The notes: generated by a model from the sequence alone, not told the origin. Positions 28,296 through 38,315 are shown, counted from the stretch's first letter. The stretch is 64,000 nt of DNA from Actinomycetota bacterium (GCA_004366205.1 SIRW01000090.1:1-64000); one strand, 5' to 3'. Numbers and translations are program-made.

Positions 28296-29534
28296 TCAGT
28301 CCCGGTCGGCGGGTTCCCGGTTCCCGGGCGCGGCAGCCTTCGCCTCGTACATCCGGCTGTCGGCTCGCTGCAGCAGCGTCGAGGCCTGCTCCGGCGAGGT
28401 GGCCAGCGCCCACCCGATGCTGGCGGTGACCCGGGCGGCCACGCCGGGGACACCCACGAGGCTCGCGAGCTCGACCTCCTCGGCGATGGCCCCGCGGATG
28501 CGCCCGGCGATCACCTCGAGCTCCTCGGGGCCCTCGAGGCCCTCGCAGAGCACGGCGAACTCGTCGCCCCCGAGCCGGGCCACGGTGTCCTGGGCCCGGA
28601 CGGCTGCCCGGAGGCGGCGGGCCAGCACCACCAGCACGTGGTCGCCGGCGTGGTGCCCCCACGTGTCGTTCACGGCCTTGAACCCGTCGAGGTCGGCGAA
28701 CAGCAGCCCCAGCATGCCGCCCGAGCGGTCGAGACGGGCCGTCGCCAGGTCGAGGCGGTCCCGCAACAGGGCGCGGTTCGCCAGCCCGGTGAGGGGGTCG
28801 TGGAGCGCGAGGTGGGCCAGCCGGGCCTCGGCCTGGGCCCGCTCGATGGCGATGGCCGCCAGGTCGCGGGCCACGACCACCGCCTCCCGGTCGCCGAGCG
28901 TCGGGGGCTCGACGATCACCGAGCCGAGCCGGCGGGAGCCGTCGGCCGAGAGCACCGGGAGCACGCCCCGGCTGCGCTCGTCGCGGCCGGCGCCGTCGTG
29001 GTCGACGAGCACGGCGCAGCGCTCATTCGGCTCGAGCTCGTGCGCCACGAACCCCTCGATGGCCGACAGCGTCGTGGCGAGGGGCGCACCGGTCGCGATC
29101 ATCCGCAGGATCCGGGCCTGGCCGTCGACGCGGCGCTCGGCTCGCACCCGGTCGGTCACGTCTCGGATCGTGACGACGATGCCCTCCACCTCGGGGTCGT
29201 CGAGCAGGTTGTTGGCCACGGCCTCGACGTGGAGGTAGTGCCCGTCGCGGTGGCGGAGGCGGAAGGTGACGGGCTGCTCGGCCCGACCCGGGCGGGCGAC
29301 GACCTCGGCGAAGTACGACCAGGCGGCGTCGGCGTCGTCGGGGTGGATGAGCTCGGCGGCGTTGCGGCCGATCATCGTGCCGAACGGGTAGCCCAGCAGG
29401 TCCAGGCCCGACAGGGCCGAGTACCGGATCCGGCCGGACCCGTCGAGCACGGTGACGATGTCGTGGCTGTGACGACCCAGGATCAGGTGCCGCCGCGCCT
29501 CCTCGGCCACGTCGGCGCCTTCCACGTCGGGCAT
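28296..29534 (-). CDS. PAS-GGDEF diguanylate cyclase
   Basis: PAS core (HSHDIVTVLDGSGRIRYSALSG..LLGYPFGTMIG), RLGGDEFAVL GGDEF motif. Confidence 0.92.
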   Translation of the reverse strand: MPDVEGADVAEEARRHLILGRHSHDIVTVLDGSGRIRYSALSGLDLLGYPFGTMIGRNAAELIHPDDADAAWSYFAEVVARPGRAEQPVTFRLRHRDGHYLHVEAVANNLLDDPEVEGIVVTIRDVTDRVRAERRVDGQARILRMIATGAPLATTLSAIEGFVAHELEPNERCAVLVDHDGAGRDERSRGVLPVLSADGSRRLGSVIVEPPTLGDREAVVVARDLAAIAIERAQAEARLAHLALHDPLTGLANRALLRDRLDLATARLDRSGGMLGLLFADLDGFKAVNDTWGHHAGDHVLVVLARRLRAAVRAQDTVARLGGDEFAVLCEGLEGPEELEVIAGRIRGAIAEEVELASLVGVPGVAARVTASIGWALATSPEQASTLLQRADSRMYEAKAAAPGNREPADRD

Positions 29535-29637
29535 GGCCCGCGGCCGGTTCCGGAACGTGGGCGGCACGGGATCCCGCCCCTCCCCGCCGCGCCCCGCGTC
29601 AGCGGGACCGCCCGTCCGGCCGGCCGCCACGACGCCC

Positions 29638-32121
29638 ATGATGCCCCACGCCCCGCCCCGTTGCCGGGCGACGCCCACCGGTGGCTACCATGTCGCCGCG
29701 CTGCGGCCGGGCCGACCCGGAGCGCGCGGCCCACTCCATCCCCTGGAGGCCCTCCTGCTCGTCCTGGTCTCCCTGCACGCAGCTGCTGCCGTCGTCGCGC
29801 TGGCCCTCGGCCCGCGCCTGGGTCGGCGCGTCTTGTTGGTGTGCGGGCTCGCCCCGCTCGCCACGTCGATCTGGGCGGCGGCGCAGGCCCCCGGTGTCCT
29901 CGACGGCGCAGCCGTCACCCAGCGCGCCTCGTGGGTGCCGGCGCTCGGGGTCGAGGCCACGTTCCGGCTCGACGGCTTCGCCCTGCTCATGGTCGCCCTC
30001 GTCTCGGGCATCGGCACGCTGATCTTCGCCTACGCCGCCGCCTACTTCTCCGACCAGCCCCACCTGGGCCGGTTCGCGGCGACGCTCGTCGCCTTCGCGG
30101 GGTCGATGCTCGGCCTCGTCCTGGCCGACAACATCCTGCTGCTGTTCGTGTTCTGGGAGCTGACGTCGATCACGTCCTACCTGCTCATCGGCTTCGAGGA
30201 CACCAAGGGCCCCGCCCGCGCCGCCGCCCTCCAGGCGATGCTGATCACCGGTGGGGGCGGCCTCGCCCTGCTGGGCGGCCTCGTGCTCCTGGGCCAGGCG
30301 GCCGGGACCTTCGAGCTGTCGGAGATCCTCGCCGCCACCCCCGGTGGCACCGCGGTGGAGGTCGCGCTGGTGCTCGTGCTGCTCGGCGCCTTCACCAAGT
30401 CGGCCCAGGCGCCGTTCCACAGCTGGCTGCCGGGCGCCATGGCCGCACCCACCCCGGTGAGCGCGTACCTGCACTCCGCCACGATGGTGAAGGCGGGCGT
30501 GTACCTGATCGCCCGCATGGCGCCCGGGTTCGCCGAGACCGGGCTGTGGCGGCCGCTCGTGCTCACGGTCGGCGCCGCGACGATGCTGGTCGGTGGCTAC
30601 CGGGCGCTCCGCCAGCGCGACCTGAAGCTCCTGCTCGCCTACGGCACCGTCAGCCAGCTGGGGTTCATGGTCGTGCTGCTGGGCGCCGGCCGTCCCGACA
30701 CCACCTTCGCCGGCGCCGCCCTGCTGCTCGCCCACGGGGCGTTCAAGGCGGCGCTGTTCATGGTGGTGGGCGTCATCGACCATCAGGCCCACACGCGCGA
30801 CCTGCGGGAGCTCTCCGGGCTGGGCCGGCGGCTTCGGGGCCTGGCCGTGCTCTCGGTCGTGGCAGGCGCGTCGATGGCGGGCCTGCCGCCGCTGTTCGGG
30901 TTCATCGCCAAGGAGGCGGCCTTCGAGGGCCTCCTGCACCTCGAGCTGGGGACCGGCGGCACCCTCGTGATCGCCGCCGTCGTCGCCGGATCGGCGCTGA
31001 CGTTCGCCTACACCGCCCGCTTCCTCTGGGGTGCCTTCGCCACCAAGCCCGCCGCCACCGGCGAGGGGCTCACCGGCCCCGCCGTGCCCCGGCCGGCGTG
31101 GACGTTCGTGACGCCGGCCGCCCTGCTCGCCGCGCTCACCGCGGTCACGGGCCTGCTACCCGCTCCCCTCAACCCGCTCGTGGGCCAGGCCGGGGTGGCG
31201 CTCGACCCGACGCTCGACCCGCCGAACCTCTACCTCTGGCACGGGCTCAACACGGCGTTGCTGCTGTCGGCCGTCACCATGGCCGTGGGCACCACCTTGT
31301 TCCTGTTGCGCGACCGGATCGAGCGCTGGCAGGCGGGCGCGCCCGGCCTGCCGAGCGCCGAAGGCGGCTACAACGCCTCGGTGGCCGGCGTCATGCGCCT
31401 GGCGACCCGGGTCACCGCCGTTGTCCAGAACGGGTCGCTGCCCACGTACCTGACCGTCATCATCTTGACGATCCTGATCCTGCCCGGTGTGCCGCTCGCG
31501 GCCCGGGCGTCGCTGCCCGAGGGCCTCGTGTGGTGGGACCGCCCGCTCCAGGCGGGCGTGGCGGTGCTCGTCGTGGTGGCGGCCCTGGCCACGGCCGTCG
31601 CCCGCCGCCGCTTCGCCGCCGTGCTGTTCCTCGGCGCCGTGGGCTACGGGGTCGCCGTGCTGTTCGTGGTCCAGGGCGCGCCCGACCTGGCGCTCACCCA
31701 GTTCCTCGTCGAGACCCTGGCCGTGGTGCTGTTCGTGTTCGTGCTGCGCAGCCTGCCCGAGCGCTTCCACCACGTGCGCTGGCTGCCCGTCGACGCGAGC
31801 CGCGTCGCGGTGTCCGCCGCCGTCGGCGTGTTCGTCGCCGGCTTCGCGCTGCTCGCCGCCGCCGCCCGCACCGAGCCCAGCGTCTCGGCGGCGTACCTGG
31901 AGCAGTCGCTGCCGGAAGCTGGGGGCCGCAACGTCGTCAACGTGATCCTGGTCGACTTCCGGGCCCTCGACACGCTCGGCGAGATCACCGTGCTGGCCGT
32001 CGCCGCCGTCGGCATCGTGAGCCTGGTCGGCATCCGCCGGCGCCGGGGGCAGGCCGGGACCGGCACGCCCAGCGCCGTGCACCCTGGCCACGAGGGCGAG
32101 CGCGAGGAGGCCACCCGGTGA
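29638..32121 (+). CDS. mrpA: monovalent cation/H+ antiporter subunit A
   Basis: NuoL-like core (FHSWLPGAMAAPTPVSAYLHSATMVKAGVYL) plus DUF4040/MbhE-like C-terminus; start uncertain. Confidence 0.92.
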   Translation: MMPHAPPRCRATPTGGYHVAALRPGRPGARGPLHPLEALLLVLVSLHAAAAVVALALGPRLGRRVLLVCGLAPLATSIWAAAQAPGVLDGAAVTQRASWVPALGVEATFRLDGFALLMVALVSGIGTLIFAYAAAYFSDQPHLGRFAATLVAFAGSMLGLVLADNILLLFVFWELTSITSYLLIGFEDTKGPARAAALQAMLITGGGGLALLGGLVLLGQAAGTFELSEILAATPGGTAVEVALVLVLLGAFTKSAQAPFHSWLPGAMAAPTPVSAYLHSATMVKAGVYLIARMAPGFAETGLWRPLVLTVGAATMLVGGYRALRQRDLKLLLAYGTVSQLGFMVVLLGAGRPDTTFAGAALLLAHGAFKAALFMVVGVIDHQAHTRDLRELSGLGRRLRGLAVLSVVAGASMAGLPPLFGFIAKEAAFEGLLHLELGTGGTLVIAAVVAGSALTFAYTARFLWGAFATKPAATGEGLTGPAVPRPAWTFVTPAALLAALTAVTGLLPAPLNPLVGQAGVALDPTLDPPNLYLWHGLNTALLLSAVTMAVGTTLFLLRDRIERWQAGAPGLPSAEGGYNASVAGVMRLATRVTAVVQNGSLPTYLTVIILTILILPGVPLAARASLPEGLVWWDRPLQAGVAVLVVVAALATAVARRRFAAVLFLGAVGYGVAVLFVVQGAPDLALTQFLVETLAVVLFVFVLRSLPERFHHVRWLPVDASRVAVSAAVGVFVAGFALLAAAARTEPSVSAAYLEQSLPEAGGRNVVNVILVDFRALDTLGEITVLAVAAVGIVSLVGIRRRRGQAGTGTPSAVHPGHEGEREEATR

Positions 32122-32606
32122 GGCCCGAGGACCGCTCGCTGATCCTCGACACGTGCGTGCGCGCCGTGTTCCACACGATCCTGCTGCTGTCGCTCTACCT
32201 GCTGCTCTCCGGGCACAACCAGCCCGGCGGCGGGTTCGTGGGCGGCCTCGTGGCCGGCGCCGCCTTCGTGCTGCGGTACGTGGCGGGCGGCGCCGACGAG
32301 GTCCACCGCATGGCGCCGTTTCGCCCGCAGCTGCTGCTGGGCAGCGGGGTGGTGCTGGCCGCGCTCACCGGGGTCGGATCGTGGCTGGCGGGCGGTGAGC
32401 TCCTCGAGCACGGCAAGATCGACCTGCACCTCCCCGTGCTCGGGGATGTCCACGCGTCCTCCACCCTCGCGTTCGACATCGGCGTGTTCCTCGTCGTCGC
32501 CGGGCTGGTCCTCACCCTGCTCGAGAGCCTCGGCGACGTCGCCGAGACCGAGGAGCAGGCAGCCGCCGAGCGCGAGGCCGGCGCCGGAACCGGAGCGGCG
32601 CCGTGA
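32118..32606 (+). CDS. mrpB: Na+/H+ antiporter subunit B
   Basis: SGHNQPGGGFVGGLVAGAAFVLRYVA; GTG overlap. Confidence 0.93.
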   Translation: MRPEDRSLILDTCVRAVFHTILLLSLYLLLSGHNQPGGGFVGGLVAGAAFVLRYVAGGADEVHRMAPFRPQLLLGSGVVLAALTGVGSWLAGGELLEHGKIDLHLPVLGDVHASSTLAFDIGVFLVVAGLVLTLLESLGDVAETEEQAAAEREAGAGTGAAP

Positions 32607-33031
32607 TCCTCGTCCTCGCCATCGTGGTCGGCGTGCTCTACGCCGTCGGCACCTACCTGCTGCTGCAGCGCACGCTCACGCGCATCGTCATGGGGCTGGC
32701 CATGCTCGGCCACGGCGCCAACATCCTGCTGCTCATGTCGGGGGGTCGGGCGGGCCCGCCGCCGCTCATCGAGAACGGCCCGCCCGCGGGTGCCGCCGAC
32801 CCCCTCCCCCAGGCGATGGCCCTCACCGCCATCGTCATCACCTTCGGGATCATGGCGTTCCTGCTCGGCCTGGCGTACCGGAGCTGGCGGCTCACCCACG
32901 ACGACGAGGTCGAGGACGACCTCGAGGATCGCCGCATCGCCCGCCTGGCGACGGACCTCCGCCACGAGGAGGACCTCGACATCGCCCGCACGGTCTACGG
33001 CCGCGAGCACCTGGAGGAGGACCGGACGTGA
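32603..33031 (+). CDS. mrpC: Na+/H+ antiporter subunit C (NuoK-like)
   Basis: LGHGANILLLMSGG, DPLPQAMALTAIVITFGIMAF. Confidence 0.95.
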   Translation: MILVLAIVVGVLYAVGTYLLLQRTLTRIVMGLAMLGHGANILLLMSGGRAGPPPLIENGPPAGAADPLPQAMALTAIVITFGIMAFLLGLAYRSWRLTHDDEVEDDLEDRRIARLATDLRHEEDLDIARTVYGREHLEEDRT

Positions 33032-34578
33032 ACGTGCTCGTGCCGCTGCCGATCGTGCTGCCCCTCATCGGAGCCGGCCTGTGCATCGCCCTGCGGTCGC
33101 TCGCCGCCCAGCGGGTCGTCGCCGTGGCGGCCGTCACCGGGGCCCTCGGCGCGGCCGGTGCGGCGCTGGCGGGCGTCGAGCGGCACGGGCCCGTCGCCGT
33201 CGCCGTGGGCGGCTGGCCGGCGCCCCGGGGCATCGTGCTCGTCGGTGACCTGCTCGCCCTCCTGCTCCTCGTCGTGTCGCTGGCGACGGTGCTGGCGGTG
33301 CTCGTGTACGCCGTCGGCCAGCGGGGCACCGACGAGGCGTCGGGCTTCTTCCACCCGCTCTACCTGGTCCTGACCGCCGGTGTGGCGGCGTCGTTCCTCA
33401 CCGGCGACCTGTTCAACCTGTTCGTCGCCATCGAGGTCATGCTCTCGGCCAGCTACGTGCTGATCACCCTCGGCGGCCGGCGGTCCCAGGTGCGCTCGGG
33501 CATGACCTACGTGGTCATCAACCTGCTGGCCTCCACCGTGCTGGTCACGGTGATCGGGCTGATCTACGCGGCGACCGGCACCGTGAACATGGCCGACGCC
33601 GCCCTGCGGCTCGACGCCGTGCCCGACGCCGTGCGCACCTCGCTCGGTGTGCTGCTCCTGGTGACGTTCGGCATCAAGGCCGCCATCTTCCCGCTGTTCT
33701 TCTGGCTGCCCGACTCGTACCCGACGGCGCCCACCGCCGTGACCGCCGTGTTCGCCGGGTTGCTCACCAAGGTCGGCGTCTACACGATCATCCGGACCCA
33801 GGGCCTGCTGTTCCCCCACGACCGCGCCTCCACCCTGATCCTCGTGCTCGCCGGGCTGACCATGGTCGTGGGCGTGTTCGGCGCCATCGCCCAGGACGAC
33901 ATCAAGCGCATTCTGAGCTTCCACATCGTGTCGCAGATCGGCTACATGATCTTCGGGCTCGGGCTCTTCACCGTCGCCGGCCTGGCCGGCGCCATCTTCT
34001 TCGTCGCCCACCAGATACCCGTGAAGACGGCGCTGTTCCTCGTGGGAGGCATGGTTGAGACCGGCACCGGCACCTCGGCGCTCAACCGGCTCGGCGGCCT
34101 GATCCGCACCGCGCCCGCGGCGGCTGCCCTGTTCCTGCTCGGCGCGCTCAGCCTGGCGGGCCTGCCGCCGTTCTCGGGGTTCTTCGGCAAGCTCGCCCTG
34201 GTGCAGGCCGGGCTCGCCGCCGAGGCGTGGGTGATCACCGGTGTCAGCCTGTTCGTCAGCATCCTCACCCTGTTCTCGATGACGAAGATCTGGGCGGGCG
34301 CCTTCTGGGGCGAGCAGCGCGCCGAACCCGCCCCGGCGCCCCGGACCGCCGACGCCGCCGGCGCCGTCGCCACGACCGGTGGCGCCGCGGCTGCGCCCGA
34401 GGGCGGCCCCGGTGCGCTCCGGCCGATCCCCCGGCTGATGACCTGGGCAACGGCCGGGCTGGTCGGCGTCACGCTGTTCGTCGCCGTGGCGGCCCAGCCG
34501 ATCTACGAGCTCAGCGAGCGGGCGGCGGGCGAGCTGCTCGACCGCACGGCCTACCTCGAGGCGGTGCTCGAACAATGA
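33028..34578 (+). CDS. mrpD: Na+/H+ antiporter subunit D (NuoN-like)
   Basis: FGIKAAIFPLFFWLPDSYPTAPTAVTAVFAGLLTKVGVYTIIRT. Confidence 0.95.
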   Translation: MNVLVPLPIVLPLIGAGLCIALRSLAAQRVVAVAAVTGALGAAGAALAGVERHGPVAVAVGGWPAPRGIVLVGDLLALLLLVVSLATVLAVLVYAVGQRGTDEASGFFHPLYLVLTAGVAASFLTGDLFNLFVAIEVMLSASYVLITLGGRRSQVRSGMTYVVINLLASTVLVTVIGLIYAATGTVNMADAALRLDAVPDAVRTSLGVLLLVTFGIKAAIFPLFFWLPDSYPTAPTAVTAVFAGLLTKVGVYTIIRTQGLLFPHDRASTLILVLAGLTMVVGVFGAIAQDDIKRILSFHIVSQIGYMIFGLGLFTVAGLAGAIFFVAHQIPVKTALFLVGGMVETGTGTSALNRLGGLIRTAPAAAALFLLGALSLAGLPPFSGFFGKLALVQAGLAAEAWVITGVSLFVSILTLFSMTKIWAGAFWGEQRAEPAPAPRTADAAGAVATTGGAAAAPEGGPGALRPIPRLMTWATAGLVGVTLFVAVAAQPIYELSERAAGELLDRTAYLEAVLEQ

Positions 34579-35111
34579 GGCGGCGGCTTCGGATCGGGCT
34601 CGTGCTGTGGCTGCTCGTCGTGTGGCTGGGGCTGTGGGAGGACGTGCGCCCCGCTGCGGTCCTCGGCGGGCTCGCCGTCGCCGTCCTGCTCGTGCTGGTG
34701 TTCCCCAGCCGCGCACCGCGGACCGACACCGGTCGCTTCCGGCCCCTCGCCGCGCTCGGGCTCCTCGCCTACTTCCTCTGGAAGCTGGTGCAGTCGAACC
34801 TCGTCGTGGCGTGGGAGGTGCTCACCCCCGGGGAGGGCATCAACGAAGGCGTCGTCGCCGTGCCGATCGTCAGCGCGTCCGACGCGGTCATCACCGTGCT
34901 GGCCAACGCCATCTCGCTCACGCCCGGAACGCTCACCCTCGACATCGACCGAGGGCCGACGACCGTGCTGTACGTCCACGTCCTGCACCTGCGCTCGATC
35001 GAGGAGGTGCGCCGCGACGTGCTCGTCCTCGAGCGCTACGTGCTGCGGGCCATCGGCACGCCCGAGGGTGTCGCCGCCGTCGACCGAGTCCTCGCCGAGG
35101 GGGTGGCGTGA
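34575..35111 (+). CDS. mrpE: Na+/H+ antiporter subunit E
   Basis: ANAISLTPGTLTLDIDRGPTTVLYVHVLHLRS. Confidence 0.93.
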   Translation: MRRRLRIGLVLWLLVVWLGLWEDVRPAAVLGGLAVAVLLVLVFPSRAPRTDTGRFRPLAALGLLAYFLWKLVQSNLVVAWEVLTPGEGINEGVVAVPIVSASDAVITVLANAISLTPGTLTLDIDRGPTTVLYVHVLHLRSIEEVRRDVLVLERYVLRAIGTPEGVAAVDRVLAEGVA

Positions 35112-35374
35112 TGGAGACCGTCGCCACGATCTGCTTCGTGATGCTGGGCATCGCCGCCCTGCTGTTCCTGGTGCGGCTGCTGCGGGGCCCGTCGCTCGCC
35201 GACCGGCTGGTCGCCCTCGAGTCGATCACGCTCATGGTGGTCATCGGCATCGGCGTGTACACCGCCGCCCTCGGCGGCGGCTACTTCCTGAACGTGCTCG
35301 TCACCGCGGCGATCGTGGGCTTCGTGGCCGCCCTCACGGTGTCGCGCTTCATCGAGCGGCGAGGTGCCCGGTGA
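35111..35374 (+). CDS. mrpF: Na+/H+ antiporter subunit F
   Basis: RLLRGPSLADRLVALESITLMVV; position in operon. Confidence 0.92.
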   Translation: METVATICFVMLGIAALLFLVRLLRGPSLADRLVALESITLMVVIGIGVYTAALGGGYFLNVLVTAAIVGFVAALTVSRFIERRGAR

Positions 35375-35736
35375 ACAGCGCCACCGACTGGATCGCCGCC
35401 GTCCTGCTGCTGGGCGGCTGCGGGTTCGCCCTCGTCGCCGGGATCGGCCTGCAGCGGTTCCCCGACGTGTTCGCCCGCATGCACGCGGCCACCAAGGCCG
35501 TGACCCTCGGCCTGGTGATGGTGCTGCTCGGCGCGGCGCTCCAGGTCGACTTCATCGGCGATGCCGCCAAGCTGCTGCTCGTCGCCGCCCTGCAGTTCAT
35601 CACCGCGCCGGTCGCCGCCCACATGATCGGCCGGGCCGCGTACCGCTCCGGCACCGAGCTCAGCCCGGCCACCAGCGTCGACGAGCTCGCCGAGGTCCGC
35701 CGCCACCAAGGCGGCGGCGGCCCGCCACCTTCCTGA
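35371..35736 (+). CDS. mrpG: Na+/H+ antiporter subunit G
   Basis: GIGLQRFPDVFARMHAATKAVTLGL. Confidence 0.93.
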   Translation: MNSATDWIAAVLLLGGCGFALVAGIGLQRFPDVFARMHAATKAVTLGLVMVLLGAALQVDFIGDAAKLLLVAALQFITAPVAAHMIGRAAYRSGTELSPATSVDELAEVRRHQGGGGPPPS

Positions 35737-35766
35737 TCCACCCAGCGCGGGACCCGCCTGCCCTCA

Positions 35767-35790
35767 TTGGTATGGTGCTTGGTATGGCAA
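35767..35790 (+). promoter_or_regulatory. direct-repeat operator/promoter of TA module overlapping antitoxin start
   Basis: TTGGTATGG-TGC-TTGGTATGG, 9-bp perfect direct repeat on a 12-bp period; second copy contains the ATG at 35784. Confidence 0.6.
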
Positions 35791-36041
35791 CACGGAAGGT
35801 CACGGTCACGCTCGACGAAGACCAGGTTCACCAGATCCGCGCCCTCGTCGCCGCCGGCACCGCCGCGAGCATCTCCGGGTTCGTCCAGCACGCCGTAGCG
35901 GTCGCGCTCGACGATGTGGCGGGATGGGGCGCCATGCTCGCCAAGGCCCTGCAGGAGACGGGCGGGCCGCTCACCGACGACGAGCGCGCCTGGGCCGACC
36001 GGTTGCTCGCCGCCCCCGCCGATCAGCACCCAGCCGCCTGA
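35784..36041 (+). CDS. ribbon-helix-helix (CopG-like) antitoxin
   Basis: MATRKVTVTLDEDQVHQIRALVAAGTAASISGFVQHAVAVALDD; overlaps the PIN gene (TGATG). Confidence 0.8.
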   Translation: MATRKVTVTLDEDQVHQIRALVAAGTAASISGFVQHAVAVALDDVAGWGAMLAKALQETGGPLTDDERAWADRLLAAPADQHPAA

Positions 36042-36418
36042 TGGCGGGCGTGACGCTCGATGCCGGCGCGCTGATCGCCATCGACCGCAACCACCGACGC
36101 ATGGTGGCGCTTCTTGCCCGGGCGGCCGAGACGAAGGCACCGGTGACGGTGCCGGCGTCGGCGCTCGCCCAAGCGATCAGGCGTCCGGAGCGGCAGGTGC
36201 GGCTCGCCCGGCTGATCCGACAGCCGGCCACCTCCGTTCGAGCGCTCGATCGGGTCGATGCGACCAGCATCGGACGCCTGCTCGCTGCGAGCGGATCGAC
36301 GGACGTGGTCGACGCCCACGTGGTGATCTGCGCTCGACGTGCTGGCCAGCGCGTCGTCACGTCCGATCCGGACGACCTCCGCGCACTCGATCCAGAGCTC
36401 GATCTGACGACCATCTGA
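36041..36418 (+). CDS. PIN domain toxin (VapC-like)
   Basis: VTLDAGALIAIDRN, DATSIGRLLAASGSTDVVDAHVVICAR, VVTSDPDDLRAL. Confidence 0.85.
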   Translation: MAGVTLDAGALIAIDRNHRRMVALLARAAETKAPVTVPASALAQAIRRPERQVRLARLIRQPATSVRALDRVDATSIGRLLAASGSTDVVDAHVVICARRAGQRVVTSDPDDLRALDPELDLTTI

Positions 36419-36470
36419 CCCAGCGCCCGCACACCACCGTGCATGTCCACGGCGCCGACATCCCGGGGAG

Positions 36471-37946
36471 TCACCCGTCGAGCACGAGCGTGGCGATGGG
36501 ATCGAGGACGTGGTCGACGATGGCGACGTTGGCGAGGCCGAGCACCAGGAGCCCCACGGCGAGCACGAGGACGGGCGTGAGGATGCCGGCGCCGGCCTCG
36601 GTTGCCTTGGCGACGGCGGGGTCGGGCTCGGGGATCACGTGCACCTGCTCGAAGACGCGCAGGAAGTAGCCGAGGGTGAGCAGGCTGCTCACGACGATGA
36701 CAGCGGCGAGCAGCCACTGGTCCGCCTCGAGGCTGCCGAGCACCAGGTACCACTTGCTGAAGAACCCCGCCGTCGGGGGCACGCCGATCATCGACAGGGT
36801 GGCGACGGTGAACCCGGCCATCGTCCAGGGCATGCGCCGGCCGAGGCCCGCGAACCGCCTGATCGACTTCACCCCGGCCTGCTGGATGACGCCGCCGGCC
36901 ACGAAGAACAGGCACGCCTTCATGAAGGCGTGGTTCACCACGTGCAGCAGCGCGCCGGCGAGCGCCAGCGGCGTGGCCAGCCCGATGCCGAGGCCGATGT
37001 AGCCGATCTGGGCGACGGTGCTGTAGGCGAGCAGCCGCTTGAAGTCGTCCTGGCGGATCGCCATCACCGAGCCGAACACGACCCCGGCCGCCCCGAACCA
37101 AGTGATGATCGTCATGATCGGCAGGTCGGCGAGCACGACCTCGATGCCGAACACGGTGAGCAGCACCCGGATGAGCGCGTAGGCCGCCACCTTCACCTGG
37201 ATGGCGGCGAGCAGGGCGGCGACGGCGGGCGGTGCGTGGCTGTGGGCGTCCGGCAGCCACACGTGCAGCGGGAACAGCGCCATCTTGATGCCGAGCGCGA
37301 CGGTGATCAGCACGGCCGCGGCGACGACCGTCGGCGAGCCGGCGATGGGCGGGAGGCGCTCGGCGGCGTCGGCCATGTTGAGCGTGCCGGTCGTGAAGTA
37401 CACGAACCCGACGCCGAGCAGGTAGAAGCCCCCGCCGATCGTGGCGAACAGCAGGTACCGGAAGCTGGCGAGCGCCGCCTTCGGTCCGCCGAGGGCGACG
37501 AGCCCGTAGGTCGCGAGGGCGTAGACCTCGAGGAACACGAACAGGTTGAACAGGTCGCCGGTCATCGCCACGCCGAACAGGCCGGTGAGCAGCAGCAGGG
37601 TCAGCGCGTGCACGGGCACGGCGCGCACGGGCTCCTCGCCGTAGCCGGCACGCGGCGGGTAGAGCACGACGAGCAGGCCGATGAAGGCGATCACCACCGC
37701 CAGGAACGCCGAGAGAGGGTCGAGCACGAACTCGATGCCGATCGGCGGCGCCCACCCCCCCACGTGGTGGCGGACGCCGCCGTCGTCGAGCACGTGCACC
37801 AGCGCGACGGCAGCGACCGCCGTGGCGGCGGCGGTGGCGACGAGAGCGACCGCCCGGGCCGCCGCCGGGCGCCACAGCCCGCCGAGCGCCGCCAGCATGG
37901 CGGCGGTCAGCATGCCCGCGGGGAGGAGGATCGGGAGGTCGTCCAC
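36471..37946 (-). CDS. MrpD/MbhH-type proton-translocating antiporter-like subunit (second system, D1)
   Basis: GIKMALFPLHVWLPDAHSHAPPAVAALLAAIQVKVAAYALIRV, RQDDFKRLLAYSTVAQIGYIGLGIG. Confidence 0.92.
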   Translation of the reverse strand: MDDLPILLPAGMLTAAMLAALGGLWRPAAARAVALVATAAATAVAAVALVHVLDDGGVRHHVGGWAPPIGIEFVLDPLSAFLAVVIAFIGLLVVLYPPRAGYGEEPVRAVPVHALTLLLLTGLFGVAMTGDLFNLFVFLEVYALATYGLVALGGPKAALASFRYLLFATIGGGFYLLGVGFVYFTTGTLNMADAAERLPPIAGSPTVVAAAVLITVALGIKMALFPLHVWLPDAHSHAPPAVAALLAAIQVKVAAYALIRVLLTVFGIEVVLADLPIMTIITWFGAAGVVFGSVMAIRQDDFKRLLAYSTVAQIGYIGLGIGLATPLALAGALLHVVNHAFMKACLFFVAGGVIQQAGVKSIRRFAGLGRRMPWTMAGFTVATLSMIGVPPTAGFFSKWYLVLGSLEADQWLLAAVIVVSSLLTLGYFLRVFEQVHVIPEPDPAVAKATEAGAGILTPVLVLAVGLLVLGLANVAIVDHVLDPIATLVLDG

Positions 37947-38315
37947 CTAGGTGTCCATCCGGCGGGCCAGCTCCTCCTCGTCGAGGGTGCCGTGCGTGCG
38001 GTGGATGGAGACGAGCAGGGCGAGCGCGACGCCCTTCACGGCGACGGTGACGACGATGGCGGTGAGGATGAGCAGGTGCGGGAGCGGGTTCATGTACGCC
38101 GCGGCCTCGACGCCGATCTCGGGGTCGATCACCGGCACGGTGCCGTCGGCCTTGACGCTGCCCTCGATGAAGAAGATGAACACGGCGGTGTTGAAGATGG
38201 CGAGCCCGATGAGCTTCTGCACGAGGTTGCGCTCGACGAGCACAGCGGTGAGCCCGACGGCGAGCAGGGCGACGACCAGCAGGTAGACGTAGCGGGCCTC
38301 GACGAGCTCGAGCAC
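37947..38315 (-). CDS. MrpC/MbhG-type subunit (NuoK-like), second system
   Basis: VERNLVQKLIGLAIFNTAVFIFFIEGS, NPLPHLLILTAIVVTVAVKGVALALL. Confidence 0.9.
   Translation of the reverse strand: MLELVEARYVYLLVVALLAVGLTAVLVERNLVQKLIGLAIFNTAVFIFFIEGSVKADGTVPVIDPEIGVEAAAYMNPLPHLLILTAIVVTVAVKGVALALLVSIHRTHGTLDEEELARRMDT

Noticed and set aside
28638-32606. 1322-aa + strand ORF
   Set aside because: Only the last 163 aa (from GTG 32118) are MrpB; the rest is out-of-frame shadow of GGDEF and MrpA in high-GC DNA.
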